64,000 nt of DNA from Prescottella agglutinans (GCF_004011865.1 NZ_RKLP01000006.1:1-64000); one strand, 5' to 3'; shown: positions 17,381-26,419, counted from the stretch's first letter. Translations and numbers: made by a program. The notes: generated by a model not told the origin, from the letters alone.

Positions 17381-18748
17381 GTGTCCGCTGAAGATCGCAC
17401 CCCGAGCCCCACGCCGAAGCGGCGTGTGCGGCGGTGGGAGTGGGTGGGGCTCACGGGGCTGGGCATCGCCGTGGCGCTCGTGCTGTCCCTGACGGCGTTC
17501 GACCACGAGGCCGAGGTGCCCGACGTCCGTCGCCCCGCCCCGGTCGCCAATCCGTACGAGGACGGGCGACGCGCGGGTGCGCAGGCCGTGCTCGACGAGT
17601 GGGCGCGCGCGGTGCGGTCCGGTGACACCGCGGCCCTGCCGGGACTGTTCGACCCCGCTGCGGCGCCGGGGTTCCTGGAGGCGGAGATCCGGCGCGCGGG
17701 CAACGCATCCCAGGTGCCGTTCTCCGAATTCGGCTACGACATCGGTCTGGACCCCGAGGTCCCGGTTTCGTCGGACGTGGCCGACGAACTCGGCGCATCG
17801 GACGTGTGGGCGCCGACGGTGTACCTCCGATACGCGATCGCCGGCGCCGACGCCCAGCCGACGCGCAAGCCGGTGGCGCTCGTGCTGGCCCGTCGTGGGG
17901 ACGAGTGGAAGCTCGTCAGCGACTCGGGTGTCCCCGGATCCGATCGTGAAACGTGGCGAGGTCCTTGGGATTTCGGCCCCGTGATCGCGCGCGTCGTGGA
18001 CGGGGCGGAGGGGCGGTCGTCGATCGTCCTCGGCCACCCGCAGCAATCGGCGATGGTCGATCGCCTCGCGGGGGACCTCGGGGAAGCGGTCGCGCACGTC
18101 ACCGACGTGTGGGGTCAGGACTGGTCCCGTCGGGCGGTGGTGATGGTCGCCGGGTCCCAGGAGGAGTTCGCATCGCTGGTCGGCACCGCACACAGCGGCG
18201 CCGACATCGCCGCGGTCTCGGTGTCGGACGCGGTCGACCAGCGGTCGAGGACCGCGTCCGGCCAGCGGATCGTGTTCAGCCCGGAGGCCGCCGACCGGCT
18301 GACGGACCTCACGCGCGTGTCGGTGCTGCGGCACGAGTTGACGCACATCGCCGCGCGGGCGGTCACGGCGGACGGATCGCCGCTGTGGATCCTCGAGGGT
18401 TACGCCGACTACGTCGGTTACCGCGGCATCGAGGCCACGTTCGGCGCCCTGGCACCGACCCTCACCGCCGCGGTGGCCCAGAACGGTCCGCCGACGGCCC
18501 TGCCGACGAACGCGGACTTCGGAGCCGGCGGTGACACCGCGCGCCGGGCGTACGAATCCTCTTGGTCGCTGGCTGCTTTCGTGGCGAGCGAGTACGGGGA
18601 GGATCGGCTGGATTCGCTGTACCGGGAGCTGGCGCAGGGAGAGGCCACGGCGGATCGGCTCGACGGCCGCATCCACGACGCGCTGGGCGTCGGTGCCGAC
18701 GGGCTGGTCCAGGCGTGGGGCGCCTGGGTGCAGAAACAGCTGGCGTGA
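17381..18748 (+). CDS. Membrane-anchored gluzincin-like (HExxH) protein
   Basis: The 455-residue protein has a short basic cytoplasmic tail, one transmembrane helix (about 23-41) and a large extracytoplasmic part. Residues 60-200 look like a SnoaL/NTF2-type accessory region (VLDEWARAVRSGD). The C-terminal half resembles the peptidase MA-like family: HELTH at 318-322 and a downstream Glu at 339 (WILEGYADYVG) form a candidate zinc site. Peptidase activity is inferred from these residues only. It lies between wall hydrolases and pimB, pointing to an envelope role, and no partner is obvious. The GTG start is supported by the leaderless promoter spacing. Confidence 0.8.
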   Translation: MSAEDRTPSPTPKRRVRRWEWVGLTGLGIAVALVLSLTAFDHEAEVPDVRRPAPVANPYEDGRRAGAQAVLDEWARAVRSGDTAALPGLFDPAAAPGFLEAEIRRAGNASQVPFSEFGYDIGLDPEVPVSSDVADELGASDVWAPTVYLRYAIAGADAQPTRKPVALVLARRGDEWKLVSDSGVPGSDRETWRGPWDFGPVIARVVDGAEGRSSIVLGHPQQSAMVDRLAGDLGEAVAHVTDVWGQDWSRRAVVMVAGSQEEFASLVGTAHSGADIAAVSVSDAVDQRSRTASGQRIVFSPEAADRLTDLTRVSVLRHELTHIAARAVTADGSPLWILEGYADYVGYRGIEATFGALAPTLTAAVAQNGPPTALPTNADFGAGGDTARRAYESSWSLAAFVASEYGEDRLDSLYRELAQGEATADRLDGRIHDALGVGADGLVQAWGAWVQKQLA

Positions 18749-18779
18749 CCCTGGTTCCAGGCGCGGGGGCTGCGGCACA

Positions 18780-18785
18780 TACGGT
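18780..18785 (+). promoter_or_regulatory. -10 box of pimB, possibly leaderless
   Basis: TACGGT ends 6 nt before the ATG at 18792. The GGAGAG between could serve as a very close ribosome binding site, so leaderless initiation is likely but not certain. Confidence 0.4.
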
Positions 18786-18791
18786 GGAGAG

Positions 18792-19919
18792 ATGCGTCGA
18801 ACCCTGTTGGTGACGAACGATTTTCCACCGCGGCCCGGTGGGATCCAGTCGTACCTGCACACATTTGCCGCCCAGCTGCCCGCCGACGAGCTGGTGGTCT
18901 ACGCCCCGCGTTGGCGGGGCGACAGTCATATCCGATTCGACGCCGAGCAACCGTACGAGGTGGTCCGGCACCCCACGACACTGATGGTGCCGACCCCGTT
19001 CGTCGCCCGCCGCGCCGCGAAGCTCGTGGAGAAGTACCAGTGCGACAGCGTGTGGTTCGGTGCGGCCGCGCCGTTGGCGTTGCTCGCGCCGACGGTTCGG
19101 CGGGCCGGGGCCCGGCGGGTGATCGCGTCGACGCACGGCCACGAGGTGGGCTGGTCGATGCTGCCCGGCGCGCGGCAGGCCCTACGGCGCATCGGTGAGC
19201 ACACCGACGCCGTCACCTACGTCAGCAAGTACACGCGCGGGCGGTTCGCGTCGGCGTTCGGGCCGAACGCGGCCCTCGAGCACCTTCCTTCCGGTGTCGA
19301 CACGGACGTGTTCCGTCCCGACCCGGCGGCCCGAGCCGAGTTGCGCGCCCGCTACGGCCTCGGTGACCGCCCGACGATCCTGTGCCTGTCGCGACTCGTG
19401 CCCCGCAAGGGGCAGGACCAGCTGATCCGGGCACTGCCCGCGATCCGGCGGAGCATCGACGGTGCCGTCCTCGTCATCGTCGGCGGTGGCCCGTACGCCG
19501 AACGGCTGCACGCGCTCGCGCACGAGTGCGGCGTCGCCGACCACGTCGTGTTCACCGGTGGGGTGCCGGCCGCGGAACTGGCCGCGCACCACACGATCGC
19601 GGACGTGTTCGCGATGCCGTGCCGGACGCGGGGCGCGGGCCTGGACGTCGAGGGCCTCGGCATCGTCTACCTCGAGGCGTCCGCGACCGGGGTACCGGTG
19701 ATCGCCGGACGGTCCGGGGGAGCGCCGGAAACGGTGGTCGAGCACGAGACCGGGCTGGTGGCGGACGGGACGTCGGTCGAGGACGTCGCGCAGTCGGTGA
19801 TCTCGGTGCTGTCCGACCGGGACCGCGCCGCCGCGATGGGCGCCGCCGGCCGCGACTGGGTGAAGGCGCACTGGCGATGGGACGTGCTGGGCGCCCGACT
19901 GCGCAGCCTGCTGGCCTGA
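18792..19919 (+). CDS. pimB: GDP-mannose-dependent PIM alpha-mannosyltransferase PimB'
   Basis: GT4 glycosyltransferase orthologous to Rv2188c, which adds the second mannose to phosphatidylinositol monomannoside at the cytoplasmic face, on the path to PIMs, LM and LAM. The 375-residue GT-B protein has the N-terminal acceptor domain (NDFPPRPGGIQSY) and the C-terminal nucleotide-sugar domain with SRLVPRKGQD and the EX7E-like GLGIVYLEASATG near residue 295. Its neighbours fadD15 and the SRPBCC genes are also conserved in mycobacteria. The start matches the mycobacterial N-terminus. Confidence 0.92.
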   Translation: MRRTLLVTNDFPPRPGGIQSYLHTFAAQLPADELVVYAPRWRGDSHIRFDAEQPYEVVRHPTTLMVPTPFVARRAAKLVEKYQCDSVWFGAAAPLALLAPTVRRAGARRVIASTHGHEVGWSMLPGARQALRRIGEHTDAVTYVSKYTRGRFASAFGPNAALEHLPSGVDTDVFRPDPAARAELRARYGLGDRPTILCLSRLVPRKGQDQLIRALPAIRRSIDGAVLVIVGGGPYAERLHALAHECGVADHVVFTGGVPAAELAAHHTIADVFAMPCRTRGAGLDVEGLGIVYLEASATGVPVIAGRSGGAPETVVEHETGLVADGTSVEDVAQSVISVLSDRDRAAAMGAAGRDWVKAHWRWDVLGARLRSLLA

Positions 19920-19924
19920 CAACA

Positions 19925-19958
19925 CGGCGCCCGCGATCCTTTCGGACCGCGGGCGCCG
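19925..19958. terminator. Bidirectional terminator, pimB / fadD15
   Basis: CGGCGCCCGCG pairs with CGCGGGCGCCG, and the inner TCC-TTTC-GGA extends the stem. It lies between the convergent pimB and fadD15 genes. Confidence 0.85.
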
Positions 19959-19971
19959 GTGTCGGGGCCGA

Positions 19972-21798
19972 CTACTTGCTGTAGATCTGCTCGATGTCGT
20001 CGGCGAAGCTCTGGTGGACGACGTTGCGCTTGAGCTTCAGGGTCGGGGTGAGCTCACCGGTCTCCTCGGTGAAGTCCACCGGCAGGATGCGGTACTTCTT
20101 GATGGCCTCGGCGTGCGAGACGAGCTTGTTGGCCTCGGCGATGGCCGCGTCGATCTCGGCGGTGAGGTCGGCGTCCGACAGCAGTTCCGCGACCGTGGTC
20201 CCGGCCGGCTTGCCGTTGCGTTCGTTCCATCCGGGCAGTGCCTCGGCGTCGATCGTGATGAGCGCGCCGATGAACGGCTTCTGGTCGCCGACCACGATCG
20301 CCTGGCTGATGAGCGGGTGGGCGCGCAGGTGGTCCTCGAGCTGGGCCGGGGCGACGTTCTTGCCGCCCGCGGTCACGATGATCTCCTTCTTGCGGCCGGT
20401 GATGGTGATGTAGCCCTCGGAGTCGACGGTGCCGAGGTCGCCCGTGTGGAACCAGCCGTCCTCGATGGCCTCCGCGGTGGCGGCCTCGTTGCGCCAGTAA
20501 CCGGTGAAGACGACCGGGCCGCTCAGCATGATCTCGCCGTCCTCCGCGATGCGGACGGAGTTGCCGGCCAACGGCTTTCCGACGGAGCCGACCTTCTGAT
20601 TGCCGATCGTGTTGACCGCGAACGCGGCCGTGGTCTCGGTCAGTCCGTAGCCCTCGTAGATCGTGACGCCGATACCGCGGAAGAAGTGGCCCAGACGGGC
20701 GCCGAGCGGTGCGCCGCCGGAGATCGCGAGCTGGCACTTGCCGCCGAGCGCGGCCCGCAGCTTGGAGTAGACGAGCTTGTCGAAGACGGCGTGCTTGAGG
20801 TTCAGCAGCAGCCCCGGTCCGCCGTTGTCCTTCGCCTCGCTCCACGTGACCGCGGTGGTGGCGGCGGCGTCGAAGATCTTGCCCTTGCCCTCGTTGTGCG
20901 CCTTCTGGCGGGCGGTGTTGTAGACCTTCTCGAACACGCGCGGCACCGAGAGGATGAAGTCCGGCTTGAACTCGGCGAACGTCGGGACGAGGTTCGGGAT
21001 GTCGCTGGTGTGGCCGAGGGTCGCACCGGCGTCGAACGCGGCGATGCTGACCGCGCGCGCGAGCACGTGCGCGAGCGGCAGGAACATGAGGGTGCTCACC
21101 CCCGGCGAGGTGAGCAGGTCGCCGAGGTTCGACTCGACGATGCCCTTCGACTCGGCGATGAGGTTCGAGTGCGTGAGCTGGCAGCCCTTGGGTCGTCCGG
21201 TGGTCCCGGAGGTGTAGATCAGGGTCGCCGGGTCGCTCGCCTTCAGCGCCTCGGCCCGGGCCCGGACCTCGTCGTCGGCGACGTCGGCCCCGTCCGCGGT
21301 GAGGATCGCCACCGCGCCCTCGTTCCCGGCGGAGGGTTCGATCTGCAGCACGGAGCGCAGATCCGGCGCGGCCTCGGCGACCTCGGCGACGGTCTTCGAG
21401 TGCTTGTCGGTCTCGACGATCAGGCCGATCGCGCCGGAGTCCTCGAGAATCCACCGCACCTGGTCGGCCGCGGAGGTCTCGTAGATCGGCACCGTGACAC
21501 CGCCCGCCGACCAGATCGCGTAGTCGAGCAGCGGCCACTCGTAGCGCGTCGCGGACATCAGCGCGACCCGGTCGCCGGGCTGGACGCCGCGGGCGATCAG
21601 CCCCTTCGCCACCGCGGTGACCTGGTCGGCGAACTCGCGGGCGGTGACGTTCACCCACGCGCCGTTCACGAGGCGCCGGTACACGATGTGCCCGGGCTTC
21701 GTGTCCGCGTAGGTGAAGACGGAGTCGACCGCGGATGCGTCCTCCGGGATGGTGAACGTGGCAGGAACGCTGAACTCGGGCACGACGACCTCCGACAC
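19972..21798 (-). CDS. fadD15: Long-chain fatty acyl-CoA ligase
   Basis: ANL-superfamily enzyme that adenylates a fatty acid and transfers it to CoA. The AMP-binding motif [11 protein letters not shown] lies near residue 187 and YEGYGLTET near residue 370, with the hinge and C-terminal Lys region ([14 protein letters not shown]) further on. Orthologue of Rv2187, next to pimB as in mycobacteria. GTG at 21798 gives 608 residues, starting V-S-E-V-V-V-P, which aligns with the mycobacterial start. GTG at 21834 or the ORF start at 21870 would add up to 24 residues. No ribosome binding site is clear for any of them. It is divergent from the SRPBCC-type gene. Confidence 0.92.
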   Translation of the reverse strand: MSEVVVPEFSVPATFTIPEDASAVDSVFTYADTKPGHIVYRRLVNGAWVNVTAREFADQVTAVAKGLIARGVQPGDRVALMSATRYEWPLLDYAIWSAGGVTVPIYETSAADQVRWILEDSGAIGLIVETDKHSKTVAEVAEAAPDLRSVLQIEPSAGNEGAVAILTADGADVADDEVRARAEALKASDPATLIYTSGTTGRPKGCQLTHSNLIAESKGIVESNLGDLLTSPGVSTLMFLPLAHVLARAVSIAAFDAGATLGHTSDIPNLVPTFAEFKPDFILSVPRVFEKVYNTARQKAHNEGKGKIFDAAATTAVTWSEAKDNGGPGLLLNLKHAVFDKLVYSKLRAALGGKCQLAISGGAPLGARLGHFFRGIGVTIYEGYGLTETTAAFAVNTIGNQKVGSVGKPLAGNSVRIAEDGEIMLSGPVVFTGYWRNEAATAEAIEDGWFHTGDLGTVDSEGYITITGRKKEIIVTAGGKNVAPAQLEDHLRAHPLISQAIVVGDQKPFIGALITIDAEALPGWNERNGKPAGTTVAELLSDADLTAEIDAAIAEANKLVSHAEAIKKYRILPVDFTEETGELTPTLKLKRNVVHQSFADDIEQIYSK

Positions 21799-21952
21799 TG
21801 CAGATACTGGCGAGTAGGGTTTGCTGGTCCTCACGATAGACCGGCCCGGCGTGATGTGCGGCACTGCCACCTACCTGCGGCTCGACAGATGGGCATCCGT
21901 CCAGGTGTAGTCCAGATCACGGACCGTGACCGCCGTGTGTGAAGCTGTGGGA

Positions 21953-22339
21953 GTGAGCAGCATTCAGGTCGCCGACCAGACTTTCGTAGCAGCAGCCCCG
22001 GAGAAGGTGGCCGCCCGCGTGTCCGTGCCCGCGCGGTGGCGCGCGTGGTGGCCGGATCTCGTTCTCGACGTCCGCGAGGACCGGGCCGAGAAGGGCATCC
22101 GCTGGACGGTCGCGGGACCGCTCACCGGGACGATGGAGGTGTGGCTCGAGCAGGTCATGGACGGCACCGTCGTCCACTACTTCCTGCACGCGGAGCCGAC
22201 CGGCGTGAGCCCGCAGGGGCTGGCGTCGCTGGACCTCGCCGGAATGAACCACGCGCGGCGCCTCGCCGGCAAGGCGATGACCTTCGAACTCAAGAAGCAG
22301 CTCGAGGCGGGGCGACCTGCGGGCGAGCCACCCGCATAG
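21953..22339 (+). CDS. Conserved protein, polyketide cyclase/SRPBCC-like (Rv2186c type)
   Basis: The 128-residue soluble protein resembles a START/Bet v1-like fold: alternating strands (ADQTFVAAAPEKVAARV, MEVWLEQVMDGTVVHYF) and a long C-terminal helix (GMNHARRLAGKAMTFELKKQLEAG). It corresponds in position and length to Rv2186c. It probably binds a hydrophobic ligand, but nothing in the sequence identifies it. GTG at 21953 has GGGA just upstream and gives the mycobacterial length. The earlier in-frame GTG at 21926 adds nine residues. It heads a four-gene run ending at 24504. Confidence 0.75.
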   Translation: MSSIQVADQTFVAAAPEKVAARVSVPARWRAWWPDLVLDVREDRAEKGIRWTVAGPLTGTMEVWLEQVMDGTVVHYFLHAEPTGVSPQGLASLDLAGMNHARRLAGKAMTFELKKQLEAGRPAGEPPA

Positions 22340-22445
22340 GGAATTGTGCGTCCGCTCGGGAATCGTGTGAGATGAACGTGGCGGTGAGACGCGTCGTGCG
22401 TCCCTCCAGCCGCCGTGAGCCGTTCTGAAAGGAAGCGTCCGAGGC

Positions 22446-22880
22446 ATGGCCGAGAAGACCAAGCGGTCGATCACCATCGACGCACCCGCCGAGCAGATCA
22501 TGGGTGTGATCGCCGACTTCGACTCCTACCCGGCCTGGGTGGAGGCGGCGAAGTCCGTCGAGGTCCTCGACTCCGGGCCCGACGGCCGTGCGGAGCAGGT
22601 CCGGTTCGTGCTCGACGCCGGCATGGTCAAGGACACGTACGTCCTGCGCTACCGGTGGGCCGCGGACGGTATGGCGGTCAGCTGGGAGCTCGTCTCCGGC
22701 GAGATCCAGAAGGCCCAGTTCGGCTCCTACACGCTCGAACCCGAGGGCGACGGCACACGGGTCACCTACGAACTGACCGTCGACCTCACGATCCCGATGA
22801 TCGGGCTGTTCAAGCGCAAGGCGGAGAAGGTCATCACCGACACCGCGCTCAAGGAGCTCAAGAAGCGGGTGGAGGGCTGA
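22446..22880 (+). CDS. SRPBCC family protein (Rv2185c/TB16.3 type)
   Basis: The 144-residue START-like protein opens with the typical SRPBCC signature (S-I-T-I-D-A-P-A-E-Q-I-M, then DFDSYPAW). The fold forms a hydrophobic pocket; ligands in this subfamily are unknown. It has no signal peptide. ATG at 22446 follows AAAGGAAG within the ribosome binding range. It is homologous to the abundant mycobacterial protein TB16.3. The stop is shared with the next gene's start region, so the two are translationally coupled. Placement beside PimB', FadD15 and an acyltransferase suggests lipid handling, which is inference. Confidence 0.88.
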   Translation: MAEKTKRSITIDAPAEQIMGVIADFDSYPAWVEAAKSVEVLDSGPDGRAEQVRFVLDAGMVKDTYVLRYRWAADGMAVSWELVSGEIQKAQFGSYTLEPEGDGTRVTYELTVDLTIPMIGLFKRKAEKVITDTALKELKKRVEG

Positions 22881-24139
22881 GCGCCCCCGAATCCGGCCGC
22901 GGCGGTGCCCAGATCCGGCTGTTCCTCGGCAAGGGCGGGGTCGGCAGGACGACGATGGCGGCGACGACGGCCGTCGCGCTGGCCGGCGGCGGGCGGCGGG
23001 TGCTCCTCGCGTCGCTCGACCAGGCGCACTCGCTGGCGGACGTGCTCGGCCGCCCCGTCGGCCGCGGGCACGAGACCCCGGTGGCGGCCGGACTCGACGC
23101 CGTCGAGATCGACACGCTCGCGCTGCTCGAGGAGCGCTACCGGGGGCTCGTCACGGTGCTCGCACTCGGCGGGTCCCACGATCACGGGGCCCAGTTCGCC
23201 GACCTCGCGCCGCAGGAGTTGACGGGGCTGCCCGGTGTCGAGGACCTGCTCGGTCTGGGCGAGATCGTGCGACTCGCCGACCAGGGGCGGTGGGACGTCG
23301 TCGTCGTGGACTGCCCGCCGACCGCGGACGCGCTGCGGGCGCTGAGCCTCCCGGAGACGGTGTCCGGGTACGTCGAACGGGTGTGGCCGCAGCACCGGCG
23401 CATCACCGCCGCGACGTCTGCATCGTCCTCGGACGCGCGACTGGCGTTCGCGGTCGCGATGCTCGACCGGGTCCTCGACGCGACCGCGGCGGCGTCCGCG
23501 CTGCTGACCGATCGGGCTCGGACCGCGGTGCGGGTCGTCTCGTCGACCGAACGCGTCGGACTGGCCGAGACCCGGCGGGTCCTGTCCGCCGCCGCGCTCG
23601 CCGGTCTGCGGGTCGACGCGATCGTCGTGAACAAGCTTCTGCCGCAACTCGATCCGGGGGCCGAAGGGGGAGGGGTCGGGGGCTGGTACGGCACACGCCG
23701 GGCCGCGCAGCAGGACGCGCTCGCCGACGTCCGGGCGGCGGCGGGCACCGCCGCGGTGCTCTCGGCCGACCATCTGGCCGCAGAGCCGATAGGGTGGGAT
23801 GCCCTCGACGAACTCGCGCGCGCGGTCTACGCCGACAGCGACGCGGCCGACCCGTCGGAGGAGTCCCTGAACGACCGCGCACCGGTGCGGGTCGCGCTCG
23901 AATCCGGTTCGGGCGACCTGCAATCGGTGTACGCGATGCGGATGCACCTGCCGCTCGTCGACCCCGGGACGTTGACGTTGGGACGAGTGGAGGACGACTT
24001 GCTGGTTGGGGCGGACGGTAGACGCCGTCGTGTGCGCCTGGCGTCGGTGCTGCGTCGATGCGTCGTGCGTGACGCGGACTTCGACGGGTCCGATCTGGTG
24101 GTGCGGTTCGTCCCCGACCCCGCGGTGTGGCCGCAGTGA
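22877..24139 (+). CDS. ArsA/GET3-like P-loop ATPase (Rv2184c type), apparent CTG start
   Basis: A SIMIBI-class ATPase of 420 residues. The deviant Walker A is GKGGVGRTT near residue 18, with Arg where most relatives have the P-loop Lys. The Walker B-like VVVVDCPPTADALR lies near 140, and the C-terminus has an HSP20-like beta region (MHLPLVDPGTLTL). No ATG, GTG or TTG exists in frame between the upstream coding overlap and the P-loop. The only sensible start is CTG at 22877, which would overlap the previous stop as CTGA. Orthologues in mycobacteria follow the SRPBCC gene in the same way. The role may be membrane-protein or metal handling; it is not known. Confidence 0.82.
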   Translation: MSAPESGRGGAQIRLFLGKGGVGRTTMAATTAVALAGGGRRVLLASLDQAHSLADVLGRPVGRGHETPVAAGLDAVEIDTLALLEERYRGLVTVLALGGSHDHGAQFADLAPQELTGLPGVEDLLGLGEIVRLADQGRWDVVVVDCPPTADALRALSLPETVSGYVERVWPQHRRITAATSASSSDARLAFAVAMLDRVLDATAAASALLTDRARTAVRVVSSTERVGLAETRRVLSAAALAGLRVDAIVVNKLLPQLDPGAEGGGVGGWYGTRRAAQQDALADVRAAAGTAAVLSADHLAAEPIGWDALDELARAVYADSDAADPSEESLNDRAPVRVALESGSGDLQSVYAMRMHLPLVDPGTLTLGRVEDDLLVGADGRRRRVRLASVLRRCVVRDADFDGSDLVVRFVPDPAVWPQ

Positions 24140-24504
24140 CCGGGGACCACGCCGAACTCGCCGCGGAACTGCGTGCGCTCGCGGAAACCGTCCTGGAACG
24201 ACTCGAACCGATCCTGCAGAAGGCCGCCGCGCCGGTGCCCGCCGAGGGGGACGGTGACGGCGGGGCCGCCTGCAGCACCTGCTCGTGGTGCCCGCTGTGC
24301 GCGCTGGCCGCCCTGATCCGGGGTGAACAGCACGACCTCGTGACGCTGCTGGCCGGTCAGGCGTCCACGTTGCTCGCGGCGCTGCGCGAGGTCCTCGACG
24401 CGCACGAGGGCACCGCCACCGAGTACGCGGGGGCGCCGCCCGCCGCGGCGCCGTCGGCGTTCGTGCCGATCGACGTGACGATCAGGGACCACGAGCCGAG
24501 ATAG
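24136..24504 (+). CDS. Small protein with CxxCxxCxxC cluster (Rv2183c type)
   Basis: The 122-residue protein is mostly helical, with an acidic N-terminal helix, a cysteine cluster (C-S-T-C-S-W-C-P-L-C, about residues 48-57) followed by a hydrophobic helix, and a Pro/Ala-rich tail. The cluster could bind zinc or an iron-sulphur centre. I know of no assigned function. GTG at 24136 overlaps the ATPase stop as GTGA; a GTG 9 bp upstream is an alternative. Coupling to the ATPase suggests the two work together. Confidence 0.78.
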   Translation: MTGDHAELAAELRALAETVLERLEPILQKAAAPVPAEGDGDGGAACSTCSWCPLCALAALIRGEQHDLVTLLAGQASTLLAALREVLDAHEGTATEYAGAPPAAAPSAFVPIDVTIRDHEPR

Positions 24505-24553
24505 GCGGTACCCGGCGTACCGCACCGGTCCCCGGGTCGGCAGAATCAGCGAG

Positions 24554-25531
24554 GTGGACAGCACCGAACTTCTCACCGTGGGCGTCGACGTCGGGGGAAC
24601 GAGCATCCGGGCATCCGTCGTCGACGGTGACGGTGAGGTGCTCGACACGACGCACGTGCCGACGCCGCACTCCGAGGACGCCCTCGAGCACGGCATCGAC
24701 CGGGCCGTACGGGAACTCGCGGACCGTCACGACGTCGCGGCGGTCGGCCTCGCGGTGGCGGGCTTCGTCGACTCCGACCGCACGACGGTCCGATTCGCCC
24801 CGCACCTGCCCTGGGTCGACGCTCCCGTCGCGCGCAGCCTCGGGAACCGACTCGGCCTGCCCGTCGTCCTCGAACACGACGCGAACGCCGCGGCCTGGGC
24901 GGAGTGGCGTTTCGGTGCCGCCGCGGGCGGACGCAACGTCGTCGTCGTCGCGATCGGCACCGGGATCGGGGCGGCGCTGCTGATCGACGGCGGCCTGTAC
25001 CGCGGGAGCTTCGGGGTGGCGCCGGAACTGGGACACCTGCAGGTGGTTCCGGACGGCCGCGCGTGCGCGTGTGGCAAGCGGGGCTGCTGGGAGCGGTACT
25101 GCAGCGGGACGGCCCTGGTCGACACCGCGCTGGAACTGCTCGCGGCCGACCCGTCGGCGTCGACGGTCCTGGCCCGCGACGTCGCGGTCGATCCGGGTAC
25201 GTTGACCGGGCGCCGGATCGCGGTGGCCGCGTCCGACGGGGACTCGTTGGCGCTGGCCACGTTTGCGGACTTCGCGAAGTGGCTCGGGGTGGGCCTGGCA
25301 ACGGTCTCGGACGTCTTCGACCCCGACCTGATCGTGATCTGCGGCGGCGTCGGCAGTTCCGCGCCGCTGTTCCTCGACGACGCCCGCGAGCACTATGCGC
25401 GGCTCGTCACCGGTTCCGGACATCGCCCACTCGCCCGGATCAGACACACCCTGCTCGGTGAGGCTGCCGGGATGATCGGCGCCGCGGACCTGGCGCGGGC
25501 GGCGCTGCGGGATCCCGCACGCGGGAACTGA
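24554..25531 (+). CDS. ROK family glucokinase
   Basis: Phosphorylates glucose (or a related hexose) with ATP in the cytoplasm. The 325-residue protein has the N-terminal phosphate loop DVGGTSIRA, the catalytic Asp in EHDANAAAWAE (about 105) and GTGIGAAL. It also has the ROK zinc motif CxCGxxGCxE (ACACGKRGCWE, about 172-182) after ELGHLQ. No DNA-binding domain is present, so it is a kinase and not a ROK repressor. The GTG start has CAGAAT 7 nt upstream and no Shine-Dalgarno. It sits between conserved mycobacterial-type genes and is probably monocistronic. Confidence 0.9.
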   Translation: MDSTELLTVGVDVGGTSIRASVVDGDGEVLDTTHVPTPHSEDALEHGIDRAVRELADRHDVAAVGLAVAGFVDSDRTTVRFAPHLPWVDAPVARSLGNRLGLPVVLEHDANAAAWAEWRFGAAAGGRNVVVVAIGTGIGAALLIDGGLYRGSFGVAPELGHLQVVPDGRACACGKRGCWERYCSGTALVDTALELLAADPSASTVLARDVAVDPGTLTGRRIAVAASDGDSLALATFADFAKWLGVGLATVSDVFDPDLIVICGGVGSSAPLFLDDAREHYARLVTGSGHRPLARIRHTLLGEAAGMIGAADLARAALRDPARGN

Positions 25532-25602
25532 ACCCGGGACCGCGCGTCCGAGCGGAAGCGGCCATCGCCCGGCCACCTGTGGCAGCGGTCGAGACTGCTG
25601 AG

Positions 25603-25608
25603 TACAGT
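25603..25608 (+). promoter_or_regulatory. -10 box upstream of acyltransferase gene
   Basis: TACAGT ends 7 nt before an ATG at 25616. Transcription from here would start at that ATG, giving a leaderless 27-codon ORF, and leave a 64-nt leader for the acyltransferase. Confidence 0.5.
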
Positions 25609-25615
25609 CTTGGGC

Positions 25616-25699
25616 ATGGCGAGTGCGGGTCGGGCCCCGGACGGACCAGGGGGTCAGAGCGCTCGGACGGAAGGACACCATGTGGTACTGGCTGTTTAA
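25616..25699 (+). CDS. Possible leaderless upstream ORF (27 aa)
   Basis: ATG at 25616 lies exactly 7 nt after a TACAGT -10 box. The 27-codon frame (M-A-S-A-G-R..., ending in TAA at 25697-25699) overlaps the start of the acyltransferase gene (ATG 25680) by 20 bp in another frame. The peptide has no recognisable domain and may only serve to couple or regulate translation of the downstream gene. This is inferred from spacing alone. Confidence 0.35.
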   Translation: MASAGRAPDGPGGQSARTEGHHVVLAV

Positions 25700-26417
25700 G
25701 TACGTGTTGTTGGGTCCTCTGATGTGGGTCCTCGGTCGGCCGAAACTCGAAGGCGCCGAGAATATTCCGGCGGACGGCCCGGCAATCCTGGCCAGCAACC
25801 ACCAGGCCGTGCTCGACTCGTTCTTCCTCCCGCTGCGGTGCCCGCGGCGCATCACGTTCCTCGCCAAGAGCGAGTACTTCACCGGCACCGGCCTCAAGGG
25901 CAGGTTCCAGAAGTGGTTCTTCTCCGCCGTGGGCCAGGTGCCGATCGATCGCACCGGAGCGTCCGCCGCGAAGGACGCCCTCGACGCCGGCCTGCGGGTC
26001 CTGTCGCAGGGCAAGCTGCTCGGCATCTACCCCGAGGGCACGCGCTCGCCCGACGGTCGCCTGTACAAGGGCAAGACCGGCATGGCGCGTCTCGCGCTCG
26101 AGTCCGGCGTCAAGGTCATCCCCGTCGCGATGATCGGCACGGCCAAGGTCAACCCGATCGGTTCGCGCATGTGGAAGCCCGCGAAGGTCACCATCCGGAT
26201 CGGTGAACCCATCGACTTCTCCCGTTTCGAGGGCATGGGCGGCAACCGGTTCGTCGAGCGTGCCGTCACCGACGAGGTGATGTACAAGCTGATGCGCCTG
26301 TCGGAGCAGGAGTACGTCGACATCTACGCGGCGACGGTGAAGAACCAGGGGACGGACGAGGCCCCGGCCCAGCCGGCCGCCGACGTCGCCCGCATCCCCG
26401 ACACCCAGGCCGGCTAG
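25680..26417 (+). CDS. 1-acyl-glycerol-3-phosphate acyltransferase family protein (Rv2182c type)
   Basis: PlsC-like membrane-associated acyltransferase of 245 residues. The HX4D motif is in SNHQAVLDSFF (about 39-45) and the second substrate motif is YPEGTRSPDG (about 115). An N-terminal hydrophobic segment (WYWLFKYVLLGPLMWVLG) would anchor it. ATG at 25680 follows GGAAGGAC. The mycobacterial orthologue is a candidate lysophospholipid or PIM-linked acyltransferase; the acceptor is not determined by sequence. A leaderless small ORF overlaps its start. Confidence 0.9.
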   Translation: MWYWLFKYVLLGPLMWVLGRPKLEGAENIPADGPAILASNHQAVLDSFFLPLRCPRRITFLAKSEYFTGTGLKGRFQKWFFSAVGQVPIDRTGASAAKDALDAGLRVLSQGKLLGIYPEGTRSPDGRLYKGKTGMARLALESGVKVIPVAMIGTAKVNPIGSRMWKPAKVTIRIGEPIDFSRFEGMGGNRFVERAVTDEVMYKLMRLSEQEYVDIYAATVKNQGTDEAPAQPAADVARIPDTQAG

Positions 26418-26419
26418 CC

